Below, piece after piece: positions 1 through 7,129 of a stretch of 15,559 nucleotides of DNA (position 1 is the stretch's first letter; the number at the start of each line of letters is the position of its first letter). The notes under the pieces are model-generated. The model was not told where the DNA came from and searched no databases. It saw nothing but the letters and a program-made list of their open reading frames with translations. The stretch lies in the NCBI GenBank assembly GCA_964570685.1, contig CAZMZC010000063.1, positions 1 through 15,559 of the forward strand. The letters are read 5' to 3'. A program made the position numbers and the translations under genes. Source of the stretch: UBA1189 sp964570685 (GTDB lineage Bacteria > Bacteroidota > Bacteroidia > Bacteroidales > Bacteroidaceae).

Positions 1-252
1 ACAAACTTTTTTTTAAAGAATTTTCCCACTTTTATAATAAGTGTCTGATTTACACCTATCACCCCTGCAGACTCAAAAACCACACTTTACAAAAATTGAC
101 ATCTGCGCATTACAAAAGAGGTATTTCGGAAGAAAAGACCAAGCCCCAAGAGCCACACAACTTTCATTAGTAATTACACACAATTTAGCCCAATACCATA
201 CCATCATTCGGGTATTTTCTGTAATTTTGCAGCAAACATTAGCACCAAGACA
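1..252. other. Intergenic region upstream of apbE
   Basis: I see no credible gene here. The only open frame of note (41-256, starting GTG) has no family resemblance and runs into the apbE start, so I treat it as non-coding. The left edge has a T-run and a short inverted repeat (CACTT/AAGTG, about 28-45) that could be the end of a gene lying outside the window. A Bacteroidota -7 element lies at 222-230 and is listed separately. Confidence 0.5.
222..230 (+). promoter_or_regulatory. Putative -7 promoter element for apbE
   Basis: TAATTTTGC matches the Bacteroidota -7 consensus TAnnTTTGC exactly and ends 22 nt before the apbE ATG, which would give a short leader of roughly 15 nt. I see no clear -33 TTTG at the usual spacing of 19-21 nt, so the call rests on the -7 box and its position. 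Confidence 0.5.
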
Positions 253-1251
253 ATGAAAAAGCGTTGGAACTTCCCCTTTCTCCTATTTCTTATTATAGGA
301 AGTGTTATTATTTTAAGTAAAAACAACCCTACCTACCGCACCCAACAAGGCAAGATATTCGGCACACTCTACACCGTGACTTATGAACACAATGCCGACT
401 TGCAGACACTAATAGTGGGAGCGATGCAGGCTGTAGACAATTCGCTATCTCCATTCAACTCACGCTCCGTCATCACCCACGTCAACAACAATGACTCCAT
501 CACCATAGACTCGCTCTTCGCAGAGGTGTTCCGCAACTCCTTATATATATATAATGAAAGCCATGGTGCCTTTGACCCTACAGTAGCTCCACTTGTCAAC
601 GCTTGGGGCTTCGGATTCAAAAACGGCATTGAGGTCACCACCTCTACTATCGACAGCCTGCGCCCACTTATCGGCATGAAGCGCATCAGCCTTACCCCCG
701 AAGGGCGCATAGCAAAGGAGGATCCGCGCATCATGCTCGACTTCAGCGCCATCGCCAAGGGATATGGCAGCGACCGCGTGGCTCGTGTACTCGACAGTTG
801 TGGTGTAAAAAACTACATGGTGGAGATTGGAGGCGAGGTAGTAGTAAAAGGGAAAAACCGCCACGGCAACCCTTGGGGTATCGGCATCAACAAACCTATC
901 GACGACTCGCTCTCTACCAACCAAGAGCTGCAAACGGTGCTCCGCCTCACTGATTGCGCCATCGCCACCTCGGGCAACTACCGCAACTACTATTATAAGG
1001 ACGGCGTGAAATATACCCATACCATAGACCCACGCAGTGGTTACCCTGTGCAGCACTCCTTGCTATCAGCCACGGTAATAGCCGACAACTGCATGCGTGC
1101 CGACGCCCTCGCCACTGCCTTCATGGTACTGGGTGCAGACTCGGCCATGGCCTACTGCAAGCGCCATCCCGAAATTGATGGTTACTTCATCGTAGCAGCC
1201 GATAGTGGGCGATACGAGGTGCGTCAATCTTTCGAAGAAGGGAAATACTAG
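253..1251 (+). CDS. apbE: FAD:protein FMN transferase (ApbE family), membrane-anchored
   Basis: 332 residues, normal for the family. ApbE enzymes cleave FAD and attach FMN through a phosphoester bond to Ser/Thr of target proteins on the outer face of the cytoplasmic membrane, for example NQR/RNF subunits. Visible motifs include GAFDPTVAPL (105-114), LDFSAIAKGYGSDRV (162-176), VEIGGE (190-195), HTIDPRSGYP (256-265) and the metal-binding segment around CMRADALATA (280-289, with D284 and T288). The N-terminus has a hydrophobic segment (about 7-22) after KKR and no lipobox cysteine, so it is probably an uncleaved anchor or signal peptide rather than a lipoprotein. The ATG follows a -7 promoter box closely and gives this natural N-terminus. 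It appears monocistronic and converges on proS. No flavoprotein substrate gene is next to it, so the target is unknown. Confidence 0.93.
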   Translation: MKKRWNFPFLLFLIIGSVIILSKNNPTYRTQQGKIFGTLYTVTYEHNADLQTLIVGAMQAVDNSLSPFNSRSVITHVNNNDSITIDSLFAEVFRNSLYIYNESHGAFDPTVAPLVNAWGFGFKNGIEVTTSTIDSLRPLIGMKRISLTPEGRIAKEDPRIMLDFSAIAKGYGSDRVARVLDSCGVKNYMVEIGGEVVVKGKNRHGNPWGIGINKPIDDSLSTNQELQTVLRLTDCAIATSGNYRNYYYKDGVKYTHTIDPRSGYPVQHSLLSATVIADNCMRADALATAFMVLGADSAMAYCKRHPEIDGYFIVAADSGRYEVRQSFEEGKY

Positions 1252-1265
1252 ATGTTTGCAATATA

Positions 1266-1283
1266 AGAATCTGTACAGATTCT
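1266..1283. terminator. Perfect 18-bp palindrome after apbE
   Basis: AGAATCTGTACAGATTCT reads the same on both strands and starts 15 nt after the apbE stop. It can fold into a short hairpin on either transcript, but it has no T-run on the + side (AAAAAC follows). It may be a weak terminator, an mRNA 3'-end stabiliser or a protein-binding site. Confidence 0.4.
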
Positions 1284-1295
1284 AAAAACTATAAC

Positions 1296-1330
1296 AAAAA
1301 AAAGAGGTTGCGACATGTCGCAACCTCTTT
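1296..1330 (-). terminator. Rho-independent terminator of proS (possibly bidirectional)
   Basis: A perfect 30-bp palindrome at 1301-1330 has arms of up to 15 nt centred on ACATGT. Read on the minus strand it is followed by eight consecutive T (complement of the A-run 1296-1303), the classic intrinsic terminator layout, and it lies just past the proS stop. On the plus strand the hairpin is followed by TTTACATTT, so it may also help end apbE transcripts. Confidence 0.85.
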
Positions 1331-1356
1331 ACATTTCCCGCCAGAGGGGAATACCA

Positions 1357-2838
1357 TCAATAGGCTCGGGCAAAGAGTACTCGACGTGCCGAGGGTTTGC
1401 CTGTCACCATGCAGGTGCCAGGTGTGGTGTCGCCCTCCAAGGGAATGCAACGGATAGTAGCCTTGGTTTCCTCCTTGATGCGTTCCTCGGTCTCGGTTGT
1501 GCCGTCCCAATGAGCGAGCACGAAGCCTCCTTTCTCAATCTGTTCCTTGAACTCCTCGTAGGTGTCTACGGCTACGGTGTGCTCCTCGCGATACTTGAGT
1601 GCCTTCTGGTAGATACCCTCCTGAATCTCATCGAGCAGACCGAGTACGTACTCTTCGATGCCGTCGCATGAGCGGGTCTCCTTCTCCAAGGTATCGCGGC
1701 GCATCACCTCCATCGTGTTGTTCTCGAGGTCGCGACCACCCATCACGAGACGTACGGGCACGCCCTTGAGTTCATAGTCGGCAAATTTGAAACCAGGACG
1801 CTTGTTGTCGGCATTGTCGTACTTGACACTCACACCCATGGCACGCAACTTCGATACGATACCCTCAACCTTAGCATCGATAGCACTAAGCTGCTCGGCA
1901 TTCTTATATATAGGTACGATGACAACCTGTATGGGGGCGAGCTTCGGAGGCAATACAAGGCCATTATCGTCGGAGTGTGCCATGATGAGGGCACCCATCA
2001 AGCGGGTTGACACGCCCCATGAACTAGCCCATACGTACTGCATGTTGTTCTCCTTGTCGACGTACTGCACATCGAATGCCTTGGCAAAGTTTTGTCCGAG
2101 GAAATGTGAGGTACCACTCTGCAATGCCTTACCGTCCTGCATCAGCGCTTCGATGGTATAGGTATCGAGTGCACCGGCAAAGCGTTCATTGGCGCTCTTT
2201 ACACCCTTGACTACGGGCAAGGCCATGTACTTTTCGGCAAACTCGCCGTAGAGGTTGATCATCTCTTTGGTCTTGGCCTCGGCCTCCTCGCGAGTAGCGT
2301 GGGCGGTATGGCCCTCCTGCCATAGGAACTCGGCGGTGCGGAGGAACAGGCGGGTACGCATCTCCCAGCGCATCACGTTTGCCCACTGGTTGCACAGGAT
2401 GGGCAGGTCGCGGTATGAGTGAATCCAATTCTTATAAGTGCTCCAGATAATGGTCTCCGAGGTAGGACGGATAATAAGCTCCTCCTCAAGACGTGCGGCC
2501 GGGTCAACAATCACGCCGCAGCCATCCTCGGCATTCTTCAAGCGGTAGTGAGTCACCACAGCACACTCCTTGGCGAAGCCCTCCACGTGGTCGGCCTCAC
2601 GTGAGAGATACGATTTCGGGATGAGTAGGGGGAAGTAGGCATTGACTACGCCTGTAGCCTTGAACATGTCGTCGAGTTGACGCTGTATCTTTTCCCAAAT
2701 GGCGTAGCCGTAGGGTTTGATTACCATACATCCACGCACTGCCGACTGCTCTGCTAGATCGGCCTTCAACACCAAGTCATTGTACCACTGCGAATAGTTT
2801 TCGCTACGTTTGGTAAGTTCTTTCAGTTCTTTTGCCAT
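1357..2838 (-). CDS. proS: Prolyl-tRNA synthetase, archaeal/eukaryotic-type
   Basis: 493 residues. It charges tRNA-Pro with proline using ATP in the cytoplasm. The length and layout are those of the short ProRS form that lacks the bacterial editing insertion. The class II core is visible: RPTSE (124-128), a motif 2 region from RWEMRTR (157) through EFLWQEGHTAHA, SGTSHFLGQNFAK (241-253) and a motif 3 region SSWGVSTRLMGALIMAHSDD (272-291). An anticodon-binding domain follows (about 300-400), then the C-terminal domain ending in FARAY, the usual aromatic terminus of this type. Of the four cysteines that bind zinc in this domain in archaeal-type enzymes, only C476 seems to remain; the partner positions read T479, W444 and about E449. 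The start MAKELKEL is the natural one. A single gene with its own promoter and terminator. Confidence 0.97.
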   Translation of the reverse strand: MAKELKELTKRSENYSQWYNDLVLKADLAEQSAVRGCMVIKPYGYAIWEKIQRQLDDMFKATGVVNAYFPLLIPKSYLSREADHVEGFAKECAVVTHYRLKNAEDGCGVIVDPAARLEEELIIRPTSETIIWSTYKNWIHSYRDLPILCNQWANVMRWEMRTRLFLRTAEFLWQEGHTAHATREEAEAKTKEMINLYGEFAEKYMALPVVKGVKSANERFAGALDTYTIEALMQDGKALQSGTSHFLGQNFAKAFDVQYVDKENNMQYVWASSWGVSTRLMGALIMAHSDDNGLVLPPKLAPIQVVIVPIYKNAEQLSAIDAKVEGIVSKLRAMGVSVKYDNADNKRPGFKFADYELKGVPVRLVMGGRDLENNTMEVMRRDTLEKETRSCDGIEEYVLGLLDEIQEGIYQKALKYREEHTVAVDTYEEFKEQIEKGGFVLAHWDGTTETEERIKEETKATIRCIPLEGDTTPGTCMVTGKPSARRVLFARAY

Positions 2839-2925
2839 ATTATTTATAATGTATATATCTATATATTTGGGCGGCCAGAGAAGAGTTTATCACCTCATAA
2901 ATTCTCGGCACGCCGCATTCGGTAT

Positions 2926-2934
2926 GCAAAATTA
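2926..2934 (-). promoter_or_regulatory. Putative -7 promoter element for proS
   Basis: On the minus strand this reads TAATTTTGC, the same exact TAnnTTTGC match as at apbE. It lies 87 nt upstream of the proS ATG, predicting a leader of roughly 80 nt that is AT-rich near the start codon. No good -33 TTTG is evident. The leader shows no convincing T-box or riboswitch fold by eye. Confidence 0.5.
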
Positions 2935-2997
2935 CATTTTTTTCATCGTTTTGCACTTCTTTTTTACATAAAATATGGTAATATCTTATTTTTTTAC

Positions 2998-3006
2998 TAC
3001 TTTCGC
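2998..3006 (+). promoter_or_regulatory. Possible -7 promoter element for the OmpA-like lipoprotein
   Basis: TACTTTCGC differs from TAnnTTTGC at one position and lies 38 nt before the start codon in an AT-rich stretch. It is divergent from the proS promoter, with only about 60 bp between the two elements. Confidence 0.35.
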
Positions 3007-3044
3007 ACGAGAAATATTATTTACTAACATTAAAAAGATTAAGT

Positions 3045-3722
3045 ATGAAATTAAAAGTTTTAGCTTTGAGTTTGTGCGCAGCATTGCTTCTCAGCTCTTG
3101 CGGCAGTTGGAAGAACACAGGTTATGGTACAGCAATCGGAACAGCCGCTGGTGCTGCTATCGGTCTGGGTATCGGTCACTTGGCAGGTAACAAGACTGTA
3201 GGTACAGCCGTAGGTGCTGCTGTAGGTGCTGGTGCCGGTGCACTCATCGGCCGTAAGATGGACAAAGCCGCCGAAGCCGCTAAGCAGGTAGAAGGAGCAC
3301 AGGTACAGCTCGTAGAAATCAACGGTCTGCCCGCAGTAAAGGTGACCTTCGAGTCTGGTATCCTTTTCGACTTCAACAGTTCTAAGCTGAGTGACGAGGC
3401 AAAGGAAAGCCTCACCAAGTTTGCTGAGGTACTGAAGAGCACCCCTGACGCTGACGTTGCCATCCTCGGTCACACCGACAACGTAGGCACCGAGAAGGCC
3501 AACCAGTCTGTATCAGAGAAGCGCGCCAAGGCCGTAGCTGACTATCTGAAGTCACAAAATGTGCCCGCCAGCCAAATCAAGGATGTGCAGGGTATGAACT
3601 ACAGCCAACCTGTAGCCTCCAACGACACCGAAGAGGGCCGTGCACAGAACCGTCGCGTAGAGGTTTACATGTATGCAAGCCAGGCCATGATTGATGCCGC
3701 TAACGCTGAAGCAACCAAATAA
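3045..3722 (+). CDS. OmpA-family lipoprotein with glycine-zipper region
   Basis: 225 residues. A lipoprotein signal peptide ends in LSSC (16-19), so C19 should be lipidated; the residues after it (GSWKNTG) lack the acidic export signal known for surface lipoproteins in this phylum, so a periplasm-facing location in the outer membrane is likely. Residues 25-70 form a Gly/Ala-rich glycine zipper (repeated GTAxGAAxG units) ending in a basic RKMDK. The C-terminal half (about 100-210) is an OmpA/MotB peptidoglycan-binding domain: FDFNSSKL, GHTDN with D145, SEKRA with R160, and a closing GRAQNRRVEV. D145 and R160 correspond to the residues that hold diaminopimelate in this family. The likely role is tethering the outer membrane to the cell wall, as in YiaD/Pal-like proteins. 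It has its own upstream region and a strong 3' hairpin. Confidence 0.92.
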   Translation: MKLKVLALSLCAALLLSSCGSWKNTGYGTAIGTAAGAAIGLGIGHLAGNKTVGTAVGAAVGAGAGALIGRKMDKAAEAAKQVEGAQVQLVEINGLPAVKVTFESGILFDFNSSKLSDEAKESLTKFAEVLKSTPDADVAILGHTDNVGTEKANQSVSEKRAKAVADYLKSQNVPASQIKDVQGMNYSQPVASNDTEEGRAQNRRVEVYMYASQAMIDAANAEATK

Positions 3723-3747
3723 CCATTACTGACAATGAACCTTTTTT

Positions 3748-3776
3748 ACCCGACCAAGGTTAACACCTGGTCGGGT
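3748..3776 (+). terminator. Strong hairpin downstream of the OmpA-like gene
   Basis: ACCCGACC and GGTCGGGT pair, followed inward by AGGT/ACCT around a TAAC loop, for 12 paired bases with a single bulged A. It sits 25 nt after the stop codon. The 3' flank is ACTTTG rather than a clean T-run, so termination may be partial and allow read-through into the DUF4491-ZIP pair, which has no obvious promoter of its own. Confidence 0.7.
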
Positions 3777-3811
3777 ACTTTGACGAAACAATACATAACC
3801 TAATCTCAACT

Positions 3812-4108
3812 ATGAATATCTATTTCGACGGGCTGCTTATAGGAGCCGCTACCTTTCTCACCATCGGACTGTTTCACCCCTTAGTCATCAAGGCCGAATA
3901 CTACCTTGGTGTCAAGTGCTGGTGGATGTTTCTTATCGCTGGCATTGCAGGCGTCATTGGCTCGCTTTTTGTTTGCAGTTCGCTGCTCTCAACGCTACTC
4001 GGCGTCTTCGCCTTCTCCTCTTTTTGGAGCATCAAGGAACTCTTCCAACAACGCGAACGAGTGCGTAAAGGTTGGTTCCCCAAAAACCCGAAGCGAAAAT
4101 ACCATTAA
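3812..4108 (+). CDS. DUF4491 family small membrane protein
   Basis: 98 residues. I recognise the DUF4491 pattern: an N-terminal GLLIGAATFLTIGLFHPLVI stretch (7-26), KAEYYLGVKCWW (27-38), a middle hydrophobic pair (about 38-74), then FWSIKELFQQRERVRKGWFP (71-90) with a basic tail KNPKRKYH. Three membrane helices are predicted, with the Arg/Lys-rich end likely cytoplasmic. The function of the family is unknown to me. It lies 11 nt upstream of the ZIP transporter in the same direction, so co-transcription is likely and a link to metal homeostasis is possible but unproven. Confidence 0.85.
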   Translation: MNIYFDGLLIGAATFLTIGLFHPLVIKAEYYLGVKCWWMFLIAGIAGVIGSLFVCSSLLSTLLGVFAFSSFWSIKELFQQRERVRKGWFPKNPKRKYH

Positions 4109-4119
4109 AATCTGTCATT

Positions 4120-4902
4120 ATGCATCTCACCATCCTCGGATTCGTCCTCATCTTCCTCGCCACTACAGCCGGCTCGGCACTTGTATACTGTTTTCGTGGC
4201 GACATCTCCAAGCGCACCAACTCCATCCTTCTCGGCTTTGCAGCCGGCGTGATGATAGCCGCCTCCGTGTGGTCGCTGATTATACCCTCCATTGAGGAGG
4301 CCGAGGCTACGTACGGAAATTTTTCTTGGGTGCCTGCCGCCGTCAGCTTTCTGCTTGGCGGCCTATTCGTAATGCTGCTCGATCACGTCATCCCCCACTT
4401 CCACGCTGGCAGCAACCATGAGGAGGGTCCCCACTCATCAGCCCGCAAAAGCACCAAGCTCTTTCTCGCCGTCACCATTCACAACATCCCCGAAGGACTA
4501 GCCGTAGGATTCGCTTTCGGAGCCGCCGCCATAAGCGGTGAGCCCACTGCCTATTACGCCGCTCTAGGACTTGCCATCGGTATGTCCATACAGAACTTTC
4601 CCGAAGGAGCCGCCATCGCCCTCCCAATGCGTACGGCCACCCGCAGCAAGCACCGTGCTTTCCTGTATGGTATGGGCAGTGGAGCAGTCGAGCCCATTGC
4701 TGCCACTTTGGGATTCTTCCTCTCCACCGAACTGGCCACGCTGCAACCCTGGTTCCTCGGTTTTGCTGCCGGTGCCATGATCTTCGTTGTGGCCGAGGAC
4801 CTCATCCCCGACTCCAACATCAACGAATACCCCCACACCGGTACTTGGGGCGTAATGGTAGGCTTCATCATTATGATGGTGCTCGACGTAGCCCTAGGAT
4901 GA
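4120..4902 (+). CDS. ZIP family divalent metal transporter
   Basis: 260 residues from this ATG. An in-frame ATG at 4072 would overlap the DUF4491 gene and add a polar 16-residue extension, so I prefer 4120, which begins directly with a membrane helix. ZIP proteins move Zn2+ or related divalent cations into the cytoplasm. The two hallmark metal-site helices are present: HNIPEGLAVG (121-130) and QNFPEGAAIALP (158-169). A His-rich loop at 89-105 (HVIPHFH, NHEEGPH) fits the variable metal-binding loop between helices 3 and 4, and EDLIPDSN (226-233) fits the late conserved segment. About eight helices are expected. It resembles the GufA/ZupT-type bacterial branch; the metal preference cannot be read from sequence. 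The stop codon overlaps the end of the convergent DUF1460 gene. Confidence 0.92.
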   Translation: MHLTILGFVLIFLATTAGSALVYCFRGDISKRTNSILLGFAAGVMIAASVWSLIIPSIEEAEATYGNFSWVPAAVSFLLGGLFVMLLDHVIPHFHAGSNHEEGPHSSARKSTKLFLAVTIHNIPEGLAVGFAFGAAAISGEPTAYYAALGLAIGMSIQNFPEGAAIALPMRTATRSKHRAFLYGMGSGAVEPIAATLGFFLSTELATLQPWFLGFAAGAMIFVVAEDLIPDSNINEYPHTGTWGVMVGFIIMMVLDVALG

Positions 4903-5661
4903 CAAACGACCACACAACCTCACCACCCTCACTCCCAGGCAGTTCTTGCGTCCCTTCAGATAGTCATAAAGGGTGCGCTCATCGATTACCACGCGCCCAT
5001 GGCTCATCGAGGCGTGCATAAGATGCAACTTACCATCTTGCCACACGGCAAAACCGAGGTGAGTCACATCAAGTCCGCCTATGGTAGTAACCAAGGCTAG
5101 AATATCACCGTCACGAATAGGTAGCTCCTCAGGCGAAAGATTCAAGTGCGACTTATCTATATAGGAGATAGGGTAACGCGCATACTGCTGCTCTATCCTC
5201 CTCATCGAGTCTACCGCCCACACATGGGTCTTGAGGTAAGGATAACTCTCTGGATGAGTACTCATGAAGTTGAGAGTGAGCGTATCGGTCCGCCACAGAC
5301 GGGCATCACTCTCCGTAGGCATCAGTTCATACCACACACCGCGCCGGGCATTGCAAGCCACCCAGTCGGTAAAATAGTGGAGTCGCGAGAGATAGCCATC
5401 GACCACCCCATCGCGATAGCGAAGAGCCTGCACGTGTTGCCCGAAGGTGAAACTATCGTATCTTGCAGCCAGCCACCGGGCCACAGAGAGTTCCACGAAG
5501 GTGGTACAATCGAGAGAGTCCTCATTGACGATGAGCCGTTCGTCGCCATCCACCTCTAAGGTACCAGCCACATAAGGCACTCCAAGATACTGCTTAGCCA
5601 CATCGAGCACATCTGCCAAACAGCCCCACAACAAACATAATACCAACATCCATTGTTTCAT
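4894..5661 (-). CDS. DUF1460 family N-acetylmuramoyl-L-alanine amidase-like protein
   Basis: 255 residues starting at the ATG at 5661; a TTG five codons upstream would only precede a good signal peptide. Residues 1-16 form that signal peptide with a plausible cleavage after CLA. LWGC (11-14) is a poor lipobox because of the Trp, so I favour a soluble periplasmic protein. The mature part fits DUF1460, an NlpC/P60-like cysteine hydrolase fold acting on peptidoglycan: candidate nucleophile C52 in SLDCTTFVE, candidate His H201 in DVTHLGFAVW, plus RLHYFTDW (93-100), DGDILAL (184-190) and HASMSHGRVVID (216-227). A role in murein recycling or remodelling is inferred from the family. It is divergent from the plug gene and overlaps the ZIP stop by 9 nt. 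Confidence 0.85.
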   Translation of the reverse strand: MKQWMLVLCLLWGCLADVLDVAKQYLGVPYVAGTLEVDGDERLIVNEDSLDCTTFVELSVARWLAARYDSFTFGQHVQALRYRDGVVDGYLSRLHYFTDWVACNARRGVWYELMPTESDARLWRTDTLTLNFMSTHPESYPYLKTHVWAVDSMRRIEQQYARYPISYIDKSHLNLSPEELPIRDGDILALVTTIGGLDVTHLGFAVWQDGKLHLMHASMSHGRVVIDERTLYDYLKGRKNCLGVRVVRLCGRLSS

Positions 5662-5686
5662 GGCGTAAAGATACAAAAGTTTTTAT

Positions 5687-5695
5687 TACCTTTGT
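5687..5695 (+). promoter_or_regulatory. Putative -7 promoter element for the DUF5103 gene
   Basis: TACCTTTGT matches TAnnTTTG exactly and lies 21 nt before the start codon in the 55-bp divergent spacer. The same spacer has a direct repeat of CAAAAGTTT at 5674-5682 and 5706-5714. No clear -33 box is seen. Confidence 0.55.
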
Positions 5696-5716
5696 CCCAT
5701 AAAGCAAAAGTTTATA

Positions 5717-7021
5717 ATGAAACGATACGTATTATTTATAGCCACAGCATTGCTTCTTGGAGGAAGCGCCCCAGCACAGAGCAACAAGGTGTATCATCCG
5801 ATGATACATACCCTACAGACTATCGTCAACGACGACTGGCTGCGCGACGATGTCATCACGCTCGGCACCGACGATTGGGTGAGCATCACGTTCGACCACT
5901 TCTCGCACGACTATCACCGCTTCATCTACAAGATTGTGCACTGCAATGCCGATTGGACCCCCTCGGACCTCTTCGAGGTGGATTACATGGACGGCTTCAA
6001 CGGACTGCCCATCGAAGATTATGAAAACTCGCTCAACACCACCATGCTCTATACCCACTATCACCTCGACCTGCCCAACGACGAGGTACAGTTCAAGGCA
6101 TCGGGCAACTATAGGGTGGAGATATATTTGGATGAGGATAACGATGACGATAACGATAACGATAACGTTGACGATAACGAGAACGATGAAGTTCCCCTCT
6201 CCTCCCCCGTCGCCGTTGCTTGCTTCCGCATCGTAGAGCCGCGCATGGCATTGCAGACCACCGTCACGAGCAACACCGACATCGACACCAATCTGAGCCA
6301 TCAGCAAGTGTCGTTCACTGTAGGATACAACACCAGCGAAGTGGTAGACCCCGCCACGGAAATCAAGCCCTACATCTACCAGAATAGCCGCACCGACAAC
6401 TGTGTATCCCTCGTCAAACCCACCTACTCCACCCCTGGCCGCCTCGAATACACCCACAACAAGGCACTCATCTTCCCCGCAGGCAACGAATACCGCCGCT
6501 TCGAGATTGTCAACGTACACTATGCCACGCAAGGTGTTGACAAAATCAGTTTCTTCGCCCCCTACTACCATGCCACGCTCTATCCCGACGCTCCGCGCCG
6601 CAACTACAGCTACGACGAGGACCACGACGGGCGCTACCTCATACGCTACAACCTTGCCGACGACAGCGCCATTGAAGCCGACTACCTCTTCGTACACTTC
6701 CGTCTCGACATGCCACGCCGCACAGGAGGCAACTTCTATCTGTCGGGCGAGTTCACCTACAACGACTTCACTTCCACTTACCAAGTCACCTACGACGATG
6801 CTGACCAAGCCTACGAGTCCACCATCATGCTCAAGCAGGGTGCCTACGACTTTCTCTACCTGTGGGTTCCAGATGGCAGCACTGCCGGACAAACCGCTCC
6901 TGCCGAAGGCAACTTCTACGAAGCCGAGAACGAGTATCAGGTATATATCTACCACCGTCCCTTCGGCGGGCGTTACGACCGCCTTGTGGCAGCGCAACAG
7001 GTGAAGTTCGCACAGGAATAA
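5717..7021 (+). CDS. Type IX secretion system plug protein (DUF5103)
   Basis: 434 residues with a signal peptide ending in SAPA-Q (about 20/21). The rest fits DUF5103: an early HTLQTIVNDDWLRDDVITLG stretch (31-50), then HCNADWTPSDLFEVDYMDGF (75-94), NYRVEIY, a CFRIVEP block, a NSRTDN segment, and a late GGNFYLSGEFT/AYDFLYLWVP region. Proteins of this family close the periplasmic side of the SprA translocon pore of the type IX secretion system, as shown in Flavobacterium. Between NYRVEIY and the CFRIVEP block, codons 139-158 encode an Asp/Asn/Glu-rich tract built from a hexanucleotide repeat (6131-6190), which appears to be an expansion of a short acidic turn. A long antisense frame covers most of the gene but is a shadow. 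The gene is monocistronic by its position; the polysaccharide operon downstream has its own promoter. Confidence 0.87.
   Translation: MKRYVLFIATALLLGGSAPAQSNKVYHPMIHTLQTIVNDDWLRDDVITLGTDDWVSITFDHFSHDYHRFIYKIVHCNADWTPSDLFEVDYMDGFNGLPIEDYENSLNTTMLYTHYHLDLPNDEVQFKASGNYRVEIYLDEDNDDDNDNDNVDDNENDEVPLSSPVAVACFRIVEPRMALQTTVTSNTDIDTNLSHQQVSFTVGYNTSEVVDPATEIKPYIYQNSRTDNCVSLVKPTYSTPGRLEYTHNKALIFPAGNEYRRFEIVNVHYATQGVDKISFFAPYYHATLYPDAPRRNYSYDEDHDGRYLIRYNLADDSAIEADYLFVHFRLDMPRRTGGNFYLSGEFTYNDFTSTYQVTYDDADQAYESTIMLKQGAYDFLYLWVPDGSTAGQTAPAEGNFYEAENEYQVYIYHRPFGGRYDRLVAAQQVKFAQE
6137..6184 (+). repeat. In-frame GATAAC-type hexanucleotide repeat
   Basis: Eight tandem hexamers: five exact GATAAC (6137, 6149, 6155, 6161, 6173) with GATGAC, GTTGAC and GAGAAC variants between or after them, then a related GATGAA at 6185-6190. 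The unit is two codons (Asp-Asn), so copy-number change keeps the reading frame. It lies inside the DUF5103 gene. Confidence 0.9.
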
Positions 7022-7078
7022 ACTACTTTCCGATAGACACCCCAATCACCCCAAACAACCCAAATATACATTTCCATG

Positions 7079-7110
7079 TTGGTTATAAGCAGAAAATATT
7101 ATACCTTTGC
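7079..7110 (+). promoter_or_regulatory. Promoter of the polysaccharide export operon
   Basis: TACCTTTGC at 7102-7110 is an exact TAnnTTTGC -7 element. TTGG at 7079-7082 is a reasonable -33 TTTG-like box at a 19-nt spacing, the best-spaced pair in the window. Transcription should start near 7116. Confidence 0.75.
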
Positions 7111-7129
7111 ACAATAATTGAAAAAACAG

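Noticed and set aside
41..256. A 71-codon frame starting GTG upstream of apbE
   Set aside because: Overlaps the apbE promoter element and start, shows no family resemblance or signal sequence, and its composition looks random.
541..1056. A 171-codon antisense frame in apbE
   Set aside because: Shadow of apbE, which has clear catalytic motifs throughout this segment.
3100..3260. Glycine-rich repeats in the OmpA-like gene as a DNA repeat element
   Set aside because: The repetition follows codons of the glycine-zipper region and is explained by the protein.
4072..4119. Extended N-terminus for the ZIP transporter
   Set aside because: It would overlap the DUF4491 gene by 37 nt and add a polar segment before the first helix; ATG 4120 gives the normal N-terminus.
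6402..7004. A 200-codon same-strand frame rich in Ser, Thr and Pro inside the plug gene
   Set aside because: Low-complexity +1 frame of a real gene with strong family motifs in the other frame; no start signal.
5813..7045. A 410-codon open frame antisense to the plug gene
   Set aside because: It covers almost exactly the DUF5103 gene, is Val/Glu-biased in a way expected from the complement of an Asp/Thr/Tyr-rich gene, and has no recognisable motif.
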